DNA from: Cannabis sativa
Lineage: Eukaryota; Streptophyta; Magnoliopsida; Rosales; Cannabaceae
Length of the DNA: 64,000 nt
Assembly: GCF_029168945.1 (NCBI RefSeq)
Contig: NC_083601.1
Location: 38,863,660 to 38,927,659 of the forward strand
Direction of reading: 5' to 3'
Shown: piece by piece, positions 24,242 to 36,511 of the stretch
Numbering within the stretch: position 1 is the stretch's first letter
How the letters are laid out: each line of letters starts with the position of its first letter
Program-made: the position numbers and the translations under genes
The notes under the pieces: generated by a model
What the model saw: the letters and a program-made list of their open reading frames with translations, nothing else
Told to the model about the DNA's origin: nothing
Databases searched by the model: none

Positions 24242-27200
24242 AACCACAAATTATCAACATAAACACACTGAGGTATAATGGTTGATCATTCTGTTTGTGT
24301 ATGTGACATTATGTTTGAGTATCCATTTAATTAGTTTTGTTTTCCGGGAGGATAGTCTACTGATTTATTTTCCTTCTTTTATGTCAGATGGAAACAAAAA
24401 TGCATCCTTTTGATTCAGTAAGCTATATATACCTTACACGTGTTTCACTTGCTTTGTGTGCATTACAAAAAAGTTCTCACATCTTCTAATGGTCGTGTAT
24501 AGGAATTTCGTGTGGCTTCCAGAGAGTTAAGTGGTTTACCCCGTGGTATTATACAAGCTAGGTCAGATTTAGAATTAAGGCCGCTGTGGTTGAGAAGTAG
24601 CTCAAGGTCAAAGGTAAGATTCACTTTCTCTTATAATATAACACAAGTGTTCCTTCTGATTTTAGTATTGCTTCTTATTGGTAACAGATTCATGTGCTGT
24701 TGCTAATTGTTACTTTGTAGACTACACTGGTGTTTTCTTATTTGTTTTTATAAATATACATTGAATAAGTACGTTTTGTGACCTGTGGTTTGGCAGGTTA
24801 ATAACTATAGTCGTCGCAACTTGCTGGCTGTTCCAGTTGGCATTGAGCAAAAACTTAATGTTGATGATATGGTACAAAAGGTAATACACTTTCTTCTCTT
24901 TATTATTCAGAATGTTATCACAATGTTCTTTGCCTAATTCTATCAATTTCAGTTTCTTCCAGAGAATTTTACCATTATTCTATTCCATTATGATGGGAAT
25001 GTTGATGGATGGTTGGATCTTGAGTGGAGTAATGAGGCCATACACATTGTTGCACAGAATCAAACAAAGTGGTATGCTTGTTGTTTATAGAGTGGTATTT
25101 GATCATTTGTTTTATTATGTGATTAAATGAGAGAACACTTCTTTTTGAAGAAATAGTAGCTGTAAAATTTCTCTTGGTAAGGCTTATTAAGCCCATAATT
25201 TGCTGAGATTGACATGGTAAATGGTATTTTGCTACTTTTCATCTTTATTTGACCTCATTGATTTTGACTCTTCAGCTTTTGATATTGCCCCCTGTTTTTT
25301 TTATTCCTGTTTCAGTAATAGTATTTTGGTTCATCACAGGTGGTTTGCTAAACGGTTTTTACATCCAGATGTTGTGTCCATATATGACTACGTGTTTCTC
25401 TGGGATGAGGATTTGGGGGTTGAGAACTTTGACCCTGGAAGGTAATATTGATGGGTTCCTTGAAGATTTTTTGCTGGGAGTATTCTTATTTTGTTGACTA
25501 TGGCTTGGATCTTTTCTTTTTTATGTGCCGTAGACTTAGTGTTGATGTTGTGGCAAAACTAATTTTGACCTGCATTTTGCCCTCATAATGATAAAAAGGA
25601 AAAAAAAATTACTTTGTTTTATAGATGGTTTATGCTGATCTTCTGTTAATAACTATAAACTGTTGGTTTATTCCTGAACAACTTTCTAGCATGTCCATCC
25701 AGTAATTTATTATAAATAACAATTAATGATAGCATCGCTCTCTAGGTCTGTTCTTAAATCTGACTTTTGCAACATAATTTATTATATTTACGATTGAATC
25801 TCTTGCATTCAATTTAGTAAGCTGCGTATAAGCATATAATGCATTTGTTGAACTAACCCTTGGATTCTACCAGTGCTATTAGTGCACAAATATAATCTAA
25901 TGTATGAAGATTTTATTTAATTATCATCTACTTATTCTCTCCATACATGATCTGCTGTTTGTTGCTAGATACATCAAAATTGTAAGAAGAGAAGGACTGG
26001 AAATATCTCAGCCAGCATTAGATCCAAATTCGACAGAGATACATCATAGAATTACTATTCGTGCTAGAACAAAGAAGTTTCACAGGTTAATAGACATGTT
26101 TATATTCATCATTAATTTTTTTTTCTGGAAACATGTGTCTTATAGAACCTTTTTTACATTTTCACAGAAGGGTTTATGACCTAAGAGGCAGTACTAAGTG
26201 TTCAGATTCAAGTGAGGGGCCACCATGCACTGGGTATGCTTTTTTTTTTCTCTACCCTACTAGTCAAAATTTTCCCAGGATACAAAGTTTGGGTGTTTCT
26301 ATTTATTATATATACAACATATTTTCTCATTATAAAGTCCACTGATTCTTGTAAAAGACCAAAACGATACATCTCTTATTGTAGGTGCAGCATAGATCTT
26401 ATCCTTTCTTAAAGGTGTGGTTAAAGTACTTTTAGGATGCTGATTATGTTCTTTATGTCTTGTCCTTCTCCTAACTGACCCACTTAAGAGTAATAAAGGG
26501 AGATATCTTATTGCTGTAGTTTATAACAGTACTTGGTTTTAAAAATCTTATATAAATCGGTATTTTGGTGGACTTACTGGTTTATGTATCCGCCTATCTA
26601 GATTCGTTGAAGGTATGGCTCCAGTGTTTTCAAGATCTGCTTGGCGATGTACTTGGCATCTTATACAGGTAACTTTAAAAAATGGCATTAAATGTCACTT
26701 TTAATCTATTGGACGCTACTAGTGAAATGTTCATGCAGAAGTTGCTTTTACATTTTTGTAGTCTTAGTCATATAGCATGAATTTTACTTTGTCACAGTAC
26801 ATTGATAGTAGTTGTAGATGGGCATCACTTTTATTTTTATTTTGGTTTCTATGATGATTGAAAATCTTTGATTTATCTGTTCATATGAAGTCCGTTTATA
26901 AGTCGGTCATTCTTTTAAGATTTGGCTTCATACTTTTGCTTTCTACCAGTTCTTAGTAACAATTTGATGTTATACTTCTCTAAGCATTTATCATGGTTAA
27001 ATTCCTAATCAAAATGCTCTCCTTTTTTTTTTTTGTGCAGAATGATCTTGTTCACGGTTGGGGAATGGATATGAAACTTGGGTATTGTGCACAGGTTATA
27101 TTTACTTTCCTAGTTCTTGTTCAAGATTTAGTAACTTTGATTAGTTCTTATAACTTTTTACAACATGGACAACAGAAAGACATTGTATCACTGTCTTTTT

Positions 27201-28403
27201 CACCGGTTCACTTTTCACCACTCCTGTACTTCCAATCTTGCCTTTGGGAATGTCTCCACAACCTTGTTGGATATGTGTGCATTTGTTCTCAAAAGTTGTT
27301 TACAGAATTGCAGCAAAATTTAGCCCTCCTGTCTTCTATAATGATATTGTCACTGCTAATTGGCATCCTTGGCAATTTTCGATTTTTACACTATATTCAC
27401 CAACTCTTTTAAATCTTTATTTGCAACTATAAAAACTACAGCATGGCATATTGTTGCTCTGCTTGCTTTACAATCTTATCAAGCCATTTTTCTTGTATCT
27501 CTCCCGAATTTTCAAAATGTTGATACATTCTTTTCGTCAACTTGTTTGTGCCTGATATGTAATAACATAGCTCTTTTACAGGGTGATCGGACCAGGAGGG
27601 TTGGTGTGGTTGATAGTGAATACATAGTTCATAAGGGCATACAAAGTTTGGGTGGTGGTGGGGCTATCTCTTCTGTAAAAAAGGTTAGTTTGCATTTGAA
27701 TACCCCTTTCACCTTACAAAAGCAATAGGTTTTTCCTTTGACGGTGAGATGGCATGGTATACGAATGCTCATGCGTGCGTGTGATACTTGAGGATTTTTA
27801 CATCATTGATGAATTCATAAGAATCGTATGATTTCTAGACTACTCATATAAAGATGATAGCAACCAAAAAAAATTAAATGTTATAAAAAAACAAAAAAAT
27901 TTCTGAGGTGGTCCCATTTGCTCCACTATAATCTATTTCACTCCCTTTTGTGCAGGCCTCAAATTCTGAGGTGGTCACTAAGGTAAAGTTCAGTCTAAAC
28001 AAATATACTTCTTTTATTCGTCCAAAAAAATATTTATGACATTTTACTAAGGTCATTATGACCCTTGCTATTTTGTTAATATTCTTTATTTATGTTACTC
28101 AGAGGCATGTAGGTGGAGCTGGTGATATGCGAACTGAGGTGAGTGACTAAATCTTTAATTGAATGTATAAACTTTCTGTATCGCTGTTACAAACTCTCGC
28201 CTGCATAAAAGTATTCCAGAGAGATTTAGTGAATTGATGAATGTTCCTTTTGATATGTGCTCTTGCAGATTAGGAGGCAATCGACATGGGAGCTTCAAAT
28301 CTTTAAGGAGCGATGGAATCGTGCAGTGGAAGAGGACAAGAACTGGGTTGAGCCATTTAAAAGTATTCAAAGACTGAGAAAACGAAAACACAGCCACCAC
28401 TAA
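24183..28403 (+). CDS. DUF707 family single-pass membrane protein
   Basis: Member of the plant DUF707 (PF05212) family; biochemical function is not established. Fifteen coding exons, all GT-AG: 24183-24272, 24388-24417, 24503-24613, 24797-24880, 24953-25071, 25340-25441, 25969-26085, 26168-26233, 26602-26668, 27041-27094, 27582-27683, 27956-27982, 28103-28138, 28269-28403, preceded by a noncoding exon; 379 aa. (The list counts fourteen coding exons; the leader is the extra one.) The start MKQLPFMGIVCTVMLF gives one N-terminal membrane anchor, then a stem and the DUF707 domain (about 105-320) with FHYDGNVDGW, a WDEDLGVENFDPGRY acidic block, FVEGMAPVFSRSAWRC and NDLVHGWGMD. The layout (short cytosolic tail, signal anchor, lumenal domain with an acidic DED block) recalls Golgi type II glycosyltransferases, which is inference. 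The C-terminus is basic and ends RKRKHSHH. Three very small exons (30, 27 and 36 bases) are typical of this family. Confidence 0.92.
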
Positions 28404-30816
28404 ACGAAGATTTTATCCAATCTTATGTGCTTCAAATGTTTGGTCCGTGATCATTCCCAGTCTTGTTGGTCCACTCTACTGTCTGCTAGCTTCTCCTTCA
28501 GCGTTTGTTGTACTCTTTCATAATTATTTCATTTATTTGAATATTCATAATTTTTGCTTTAGAGTTATTTCATTACCTGTAACTAGCTTGAGCTGTAACA
28601 CATAGTCTTGTTGTAATTAAAAGGTTTACTAATTGGTCAAACGAGAACTACAGAAATCATTATTTTCTTGGAAGATGATAATATGTATACGTTGTAAAAC
28701 ATACAAAACGATGTCCACGTTCTTCTAGGCATTGCTTTGCTCAACTATTCTTTGAAGAATGTTGACATAGATTTACGAGCAAAAGAAATAAATAAATAAA
28801 ACATTTTAGAATGGTAGTGGTGGATTGGATTGGCCATGTAAATTTTCAAGTGAATTAAGGCTTTCTTGCATAGAAAGCTAAACGAACTTAAATTGTACTG
28901 TAAACAATATGTGGTTTATAACTCTAAACGTGTTCTGTCCTACTTTAGAGTTAGTCAAGTTCAAAGCTTGAAAATTCATTACAATTGAATTCACATGAGT
29001 TATGAAGACCAGCCATCTCTTATATTATTCGACTATTAAATAATGTGTTACATGGACGTTTAGGCCTGAAATTTATTTGGTCTGAGTTTCTAGAATGACA
29101 CAAGTTATTTTCCAAAAGTCAGTTGTGGGCTACAGCTACAGCTACGAAGCACAATCCTTTTGTTTGTGCGATACCTCTCAAGTCTTTATACTTCTTTATT
29201 ATGTGCCGTATCTTTAATCTTCTCACGAACTCTATTCTTAGATGACTAGTAATAATAATGTTGCAATAGCTTATTCGTTATTACATGTATCTCAAGCTTT
29301 TTCTTTTAGTCAAACGGCTTTAGTCTTCTAGTTTTCATTTGTTAATACATATGAGAATAATAATAATAAAAAAAAAACTTGAAATTAGACTAATCAATAT
29401 TTTCAACATTTATAATTCTTCGATTACAAAAAAAATTATAATTCTTTTCTATATATATGAGAATGTAAAAAGGTGAAGACTTTTTTTTGTTCCTACTTTA
29501 GATAAATCACTCGAGGTATGCTGCTCTAATAATTTAACGTTATATAACTTGCAATTACCCTAAGTTATATAGCTTCACCATTAATCTTAACACAAGAGAT
29601 GTAAAAAGAGTACATTAAAGAGGAAAACCAAAACGGCAACCCCATTATCATTGGCCTATGCAAAAGGAGTTTGATTGAACCAGCTGTCAATCTTCGATAG
29701 CAGCGAAGAAGAGTGAGCAAGCTAAGCTAAGGTATGGTCTTCAATTTTTTTTTTTTTTAAAAAAAAAATTAAACAAAGCAAGCTATGTATATAATATATT
29801 ATATTCTTGTCTTTCGCTTTATTTTTAATAAAATATATAGCTGAAAGAATTGTTGATGTTCACTTTTGCCATTGTATAGGAGAGTAGTGGAGTTAGCTAC
29901 ACAAAAAATATCGTCTTTAACTATACAGTATAATAAATAAATAATTTATAAATGAATGAGCCAACAAGAAAGAAAAACAAGGTGTAAAACAAAAGACTAT
30001 TCCATTTATGCCAAGTTGTCATCATATAATTGCTTTCTCTCTCTTTTTTTATCTCCCAACAAAATAATAATAATAAAAAAAACCATTGTAATTTCTAAAA
30101 TGATAATTATAAGTATCACACAACTACCGAAAGCAATTTTGGACCCTCTTAAAAATAAACAAAAACAAGTTAAAAGATGACAATATCTTATCTACTACTC
30201 ATATTAATTCTCTACTCACTCACTCTAATGTACCAAAAAAAAAATACTAAATAGAAAAACTCCCTTTAAACCAGAATCAATAATGTGCATAATGGAAAAA
30301 GAAAATAAGTATATACCTAATATTTGACCCCCTAACCTGCTAACCAAAACCATAATAGTATATTTTTTAACATCTCTCTCTCAAAAAAAGAAAATAGTAT
30401 ATTTTTTAAAATAAATAAATAAAAGAAAAAAAAGAAATGCCGCGTGGACTGGAGAAGGCGACTTTATTTCCATCTCCCGCTGTTTTCGAATTCTCTTTTT
30501 AAATTTGTTTAATAGACCGTAGACAAGTCCAAAAGTCCAACCTTTTTATTTCTCCATCTAAATAATAATTAACAAAATCATAAACAAAATTATATTTCTC
30601 TCTCTAACATTTCATTGTCTCTGTTACTATATCACATTCCTTTACTGCCAAGACAAAGCTATCATTTTTTTTTAATAAATAAATAAATTTTGTGATATGA
30701 GCTTATTCTAATCCTTTACCTTTCCGTACAGTCCTAGGTTAAATTGGTCTCTCAGATTACTTCTGTGTCCATTTGTTTTTTCATCTGTCTAGAATTGATT
30801 AACCTCCTCTGTAACC
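28404..30816. other. intergenic region between DUF707 and SCAMP
   Basis: The first 200-250 bases are the 3' UTR of the DUF707 gene. The remainder is AT-rich with no recognisable gene or bounded transposon. Just upstream of 30817 the sequence carries CT-rich tracts (TTTCTCTCTCTAAC near 30595) compatible with a SCAMP promoter/leader. Confidence 0.4.
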
Positions 30817-33800
30817 ATGGCTGGTCGCTATGATCACAACCCTTTTGCCGAAGAAGAAGAAGAAGTCAACCCTTTCTCGGTAAGTCTCTGTATAATCCAA
30901 ACTTTTGAATTTGAACTGGGCTTTGAGCTAAGTAAATTTGGTTGATTATGGCGGTTGACTATCCCTGATCGCCACTGAAATGGGCTTGGTTTATTAATTA
31001 AGAACTTGATTTTACTTTCTGGGGTTCTTTTCATATGTTAATCAAACTGGGTTATGTGTTAAAAGACTTGACTTTTCACCTGTTTGTTGAAATTTTACAT
31101 GCTATTTATCATATACAAGAAATCCTCGTGTTGCCGAAATTTTTCATAGAAATTATGTAATAACTACGAAGGTCCTCAATTTTCACGCTGCAATACCTAA
31201 GTGAGTCTGAATTATATATTTATGTTGGTTTTATGGTCTGTTATACCGAAGGGTTGGGTACCCTAATCTGATCAGCAAGCACTGTGATGATCAAATGCCA
31301 TTTTTGTAGTCTGAAATATGAGTTTGTGTAACCAAAACCCATGTGGAGTGGAGAAGCCGGATAAAAAGGGTAGAGGATTTACTTACCATTAGAAAAAGAC
31401 ACTGAATTTAGCTGTTACTAATATCTAAATGCATGCCTGATGGCAGAATACCATTTAACGTTCCTTTTCTTATTCAGAAACCGATGCTAATTTTTACTTA
31501 TTAGTCATGACTCTTTTTTTGTATTCTTCTTAACAATGTATTTAAGGCAAGTTTTTCAATGGGACGTGTTATACATGATGTTTAATCCGTTACCTATTAT
31601 TATGTGATCAAAAAACTTAACTTCCATTCAGAAGCCGATACAAATTTAGTTCATGTTTTTTGGTTCTTTTACCTTGTTGTGGCTCCTTCCCTACTGGCAT
31701 ATGCTAGTTTTCTCATTGTCCCTTCTCAGAGAAGACAGGGTTAAAAAAAGGGAAGGCATACAAATTCTTGTAAGTGTAAATCCATTTTTTCATTTTACAG
31801 AATCCTGGAACTGCTGCGACAGCCAATAACTCAAGGTTATCTCCTCTCCCTCCTGAGCCTGTTGATTTCAATTATGGCAGAGGTTCCACAGTTGATATCC
31901 CTATGGATTCGACTAAGGTAGGGCCAAATCCTTACTTTGATTGTTTGATGCGTAATAGCACTAGTATACGTGCTTTGTTTAATATTTGTGATATTATTTT
32001 TTTTAGGATTTGAGAAAGAAAGAGAAGGAACTCCAAGCAAAAGAAGCTGAATTGAGAAGGCGTGAGCAGGTATCTATCTGAGATATTATAATTTATTAAT
32101 GCATATACATTTTGCATATATATGACTGGCTTTTTAATCTGAGTATGATCATTATTCATGATGAAAGATGGAATGGTTCTTTCAAACTCTTCAAGTGTGG
32201 GTGCTCCATTCTTTAGTAGGATGTTGGCCTTCAGTGTTGTGAAGCATACAGTTTGTTTGGCCAAAGATGTCCTATGTATGTTTGAGCATGTGCATAACTT
32301 TAAAGGAAAACAATAAAGGAGAATTATCCCATATACTATTTTTTTAACTTTTTTTTTCAAATATACGGTTTGGGTTTCTAAAGTAGTTGTAGCGCTAGTT
32401 GCAATAAGGGTTTCTGTACGATTTTTTGTTGCAATTTAGGTTGCAGCGCTAGTTGCAATAGGGGTTTTTACGTAGAATTTCGTAAAAATGCAAAAAAAAA
32501 CTGTTTTGAAGTGTAAAAATGAAAAAGTCCCAACAATAAATCCTTTTTCTTCTTTCTTAGATGAAAGTAATATAGACTTTTACACATAGCAATTTCTTGT
32601 GATGGTAATTTTTTAAAAAAGTATTTTCAATGAATTTCATTAGTCTGCTTAATTGTTGCTCAGGATCTAAGACGGAGAGAAGAAGCTGCAGCTCGGGGTA
32701 AGTCATCCTGTCTGTTTTTTCTTTCTCTTCTTAATTGACTACCAGTACCATCTTTCATTCTAGTCATAGAAAAATATGGCTGGTACCTTAACATAAAGTG
32801 TTTGAAGTGCACAGCGAAAATGATTATTTATGTGATAGTCATTTCATAGATCTATCTCCCTTTTCTTGCAGCTGGAATAGTTATTGAGGAGAAAAATTGG
32901 CCACCTTTCTTTCCAATAATTCATCATGATATTGGAAACGAAATACCAATACACTTACAGAAAATGCAGTATCTTGCATTCTCAACATGGTTAGGTATGT
33001 AAATCAGTGCTTGATTTTTTTGATTTATGACTGATGATTTTTGTATGTTATAGTTTGATTTGCTTGTAGTAGTAATTGGCTGCTCAAGTTATGTTATTCT
33101 ATTAAAGACTCAAGTTGCTTACGTTCTATAATAGATGGATGATTTAATTATGAATTTTGGTGTATGCACTATGCAGGATTGACAGTTTGCCTTGTCTGGA
33201 ATATCGTAGCAGTTACAACAGCATGGATTAAAGGAGAAGGTGAATACAAAATCACTTTACATCACTTTCATATATAAAATCACTTTACATCACTTTCATA
33301 TATAGGTGTTCTTCATTTTTTATCTGATGTGTGATAATCTGTTCTTGGTTGCAGGGGTGAAGATTTGGTTCTTAGCTCTTATCTACTTCATATCAGGGGT
33401 CCCAGGTTCTTATGTGCTGTGGTACCGTCCATTATACCGTGCTTTTAGGTACATATTTCTCATGATTTTTATTACCTAGAGAATGCTTATGTGTTCTTCC
33501 AACATGTATGTTACTTTTATCCACACATAATTATCATCTAATTTGAGTGCTCCTGTTTCTTCTTGTGCAGGACTGAAAGTGCTTTTAAGTTTGGATGGTT
33601 TTTCTTGTTTTATCTGGTATGTGTATCTTGTGCCTCAGTTTTTTTGCTTATGAAATGAAGAATGTGTTTTTAATATCTTCGGCTACAGCTTCATATCGGC
33701 TTCTGCATCTTCTCTGCGGTTGCTCCTCCTATTGTTTTCAAAGGAAAATCTCTCACGTATGTACATGAACATGATCTCAGTTTGATGTATATCTTATGAT

Positions 33801-34259
33801 CTTTTGGACTTTATTCAGCACTATAACAATTTGTTGTGCCTCTTAAAACAGTGGTATTCTTCCTGCAATTGATCTTATTGGGGGGAATGCTTTGGTTGGG
33901 GTAAGAATGTTTATTGGTTTTTCCCTTCTTAAGCTCTATCAATTAACACATGAGAAGGAATAGCAATAGCATTCATTAACTGTATTTCCTTTCGCTCATA
34001 AACAGATCTTTTACTTCATCGGGTTTGGCTTGTTTTGCTTGGAGTCTTTAGTCAGTGTCTGGGTTATTCAGGTAAGTTTTAACTTTCAGATCTCAACAGA
34101 AGATTCTTGAATTAATAACACCTCTTATTTACATTTGTGTTCGTTGCTGTGTTGTGAACTTGTGACTTGCAGCAAGTATACATGTACTTCCGAGGGAGTG
34201 GTAAGGCTGCTGAGATGAAGCGAGAAGCTGCAAGAGAAGCCATGAGGGCAGCACTATGA
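30817..34259 (+). CDS. SCAMP: secretory carrier-associated membrane protein (SCAMP)
   Basis: Tetraspan membrane protein of the trans-Golgi network, secretory vesicles and plasma membrane, acting in exo-/endocytic trafficking. Twelve exons: 30817-30879, 31801-31917, 32007-32069, 32664-32697, 32872-32994, 33177-33239, 33355-33448, 33571-33616, 33689-33756, 33852-33900, 34006-34071, 34173-34259; 290 aa, the usual plant length. The N-terminal cytosolic part carries two NPF endocytic motifs (residues 8-10 and 18-20), followed by a charged coiled coil ([20 protein letters not shown], about 61-80). Then comes the conserved ENNWPPF-like stretch (here [15 protein letters not shown]), four membrane segments between about 125 and 250, the [18 protein letters not shown] loop and a basic C-terminal tail ([20 protein letters not shown]). 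The first intron is about 0.9 kb. Nothing in the coding sequence looks broken. Confidence 0.96.
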
Positions 34260-35490
34260 AGCAATTCACATTCACCAGCTGAGCTGTGCTGCTATGCTAG
34301 TCTTTGAAAATGGAATGAAATTAGATTGTATATGCACTCACTATGCGTTGCCCTTAGTCGTAGCCATACAAATGTTTGTTTGCTGCTTTTGTTCATATTT
34401 GTTCATCACAATGACACCGATTCTTACATACATACTATAGTTGGTTTTTGCTACCGTACGAGTCACCATTTGTTTTTTTTCTAAAGAAGTTGCCTAATTC
34501 CTTAAAACTCTCAGAATATAACCAGTAACAAAATTAAATAAATATCTCATGTAAAACTAAGCTAGATTATATTCCTAAATATCCAATTAACAAACTAAGA
34601 CCATTCTCCATTTGATGGCTATTAATAATATAGGTTAATACATTTCTTAATGTACATAAACAGAAGTTATCTGGGAATACCATGCTTGAGGAAGAAATGT
34701 TCGGATTTATGTGATTTGTTTTTTTGTTGAAAGGATGCATGGCGATTCCTGTTCAAATCTATATATTTCTGTAAAGCTTTATAGTAAAAAGACCAAAACA
34801 CAAAGATTATAGTGGAAACAAAAGAGTTATACCTTCAAAAATTCAAAGAATGAAAGCTATTGTTAGCGAAACAGATGTATGTATGGCCATTCTTGTTATA
34901 ATTCTTGTTTTACAGCATATGCTTTTTTTTTTTTTGAGTTTGAGTTTGTTTGTTTTATGCTTTTACAACTCTAAAAATATCTATTTATATACATATATTT
35001 TTCAATTTTATTAATACATATATTTGTTTATTTCTTTAGAAATAGGTTTAAAAAATTAAATTTGTTTTTGGGGAGAACGAAAAATGAAGTTCAGTTTCCA
35101 TCTCCAAAACTAGTGAAAAAAAATTATTATACAATTTTTGGATGGTTACCACCATCTTGAATAGGTCATTAAATGTTGGTTCTGAGTTTTGTTCTTTTGA
35201 ACCATGTTTTCTCAATTAAGTGGCTAAGTGATTTTTTAGAGAGTGGTTCCTAATTTAAACAAAAATAATTGGTATATTTCAAGTTTGTGTGAATTGTATG
35301 TATACCATTACTATTTACATATAGAAACTTTACTTTTTGTAGGTTGGTTCTATGCATGTAAATAATTCTTGTTTGACAAGTGATTAAGATTGAAAAAGGA
35401 TATCAGGAGATCCGCGGAGAGATTCTATTAGATATACGTTGTCCTCCAAATCTTTGTTTTTTTAAAAGATACCATGTCATGACACATGAT
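34260..35490. other. intergenic region between SCAMP and ABCF4
   Basis: SCAMP 3' UTR for the first couple of hundred bases, then AT-rich DNA without a recognisable gene, RNA or transposon terminus. The base composition rises sharply in GC from about 35480, where the promoter of the next gene begins. Confidence 0.4.
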
Positions 35491-35496
35491 TGTGTC

Positions 35497-35559
35497 TGGG
35501 CCGACCAACCCGCCAACCCAATCGGGAAATGGGCCGAAAAGATCGAATGATGGTGGGCC
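35497..35559 (+). promoter_or_regulatory. cluster of three TGGGCC (site II) motifs, ABCF4 promoter
   Basis: TGGGCC occurs at 35497-35502, 35530-35535 and 35554-35559. Site II elements (TGGGCY) are bound by TCP factors and are typical of plant genes for translation and cell growth. They lie 160-270 bases before the inferred leader exon, next to a telo-box. Together they fit a translation-linked ABC-F gene. Confidence 0.6.
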
Positions 35560-35723
35560 GAGCAGGTGGAATGTGACTCGTGGAACCCGGAAAGTGTCCA
35601 CACCGCAGGATAAGGAAACCCGTCCGAATTGGGTTCAAATATACAGTATAAGGAAATTTGTTTTGGACCCGAAAACCCGGCCACATCCGAATTCATTAAA
35701 AAAATCCCATTCTTAATTCTAAA

Positions 35724-35732
35724 AAACCCTAA
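35724..35732 (+). promoter_or_regulatory. telo-box AAACCCTAA
   Basis: AAACCCTAA lies at 35724-35732, just before a CT-rich leader (TCTCGATCTCTCTCTCTG). Telo-boxes combined with site II elements are a known signature of plant translation-apparatus genes, which matches the gene downstream. Confidence 0.55.
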
Positions 35733-36378
35733 AATCCCCCCTCTCAGATTCTCTCCCTCCTCTCGATCTCTCTCTCTGTCCCTCAGGTTCGGCCGCCGAC
35801 GGCTCTTATCCGATTCCGACGACAGCCGACGACAGCGTCGGCTCCCCTCCCATCCATCCCCGACGAAGGTTTGTTCTTTTATTATTTTTGTTTGCCTCAT
35901 TCGGTCATTCTCTCACTGACCTTGATTCGTATTTAGTGGTCGATTTATTATTATAGTTTCTCATTCAAATTCAATGCGAATCGGCTGCATAAGTTGGTCA
36001 CTTTTAGGTTCTGTTCCATGTGTGATTTAGTTAAAATATTCAAAGCATCTTGTGAATTTTTTCTAGTCATCTCTTCCATTTGGAAAAGTAATCTGTTTTC
36101 TTTCCTTTTGACTTGGAAGTAATAGGAGTTTTGTGGTGAAGATTAAAAGCAATTGAATTTGAGAGAACAGATCAGTTCAATGTTAATTTTTAGGAAAATT
36201 TAGGTTCATCAACATTGTTAACTGATTTTTTAAGGAGATCTTTCAAAGGCAGATAGAGCTCAGCTGAGCTTCAGATGGGAACGTCTCTGCCTTCAATAAT
36301 TTATTTAAGGGAGGCCACTTGAGGCTAGCACTAGTGGTTGGTTTGTTGGGTGTGTGAGTGTGTATTTGGGGGTGTGGC

Positions 36379-36400
36379 GGCGCCGGGGGGGGGGGGGTTG
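36379..36400 (+). repeat. 13-base G run in the ABCF4 leader intron
   Basis: GGCGGCGCC is followed by 13 consecutive G at 36385-36397, an isolated GC-rich island in the 5'-UTR intron. It could fold as a G-quadruplex in DNA or pre-mRNA, or its length may be a sequencing artefact of the homopolymer. Confidence 0.6.
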
Positions 36401-36511
36401 AAACCCCAATTGTGCCGATATTCTATTTTAGGAAGTAATACGATTGACGTTGATCACAAGGCATGGCTAACCTGTAATATGATTTTTGTCTCTATCAGAT
36501 CACTATTTGCA

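Noticed and set aside
35403..35919. 165-codon minus-strand and 96-codon plus-strand frames upstream of ABCF4
   Set aside because: They overlap the promoter and CT-rich leader of ABCF4 and show no domain.
36338..36511. Upstream extension of the ABCF4 reading frame
   Set aside because: The family start MGKKK fits at 36512, and splice signals place the extension in a 5'-UTR intron.
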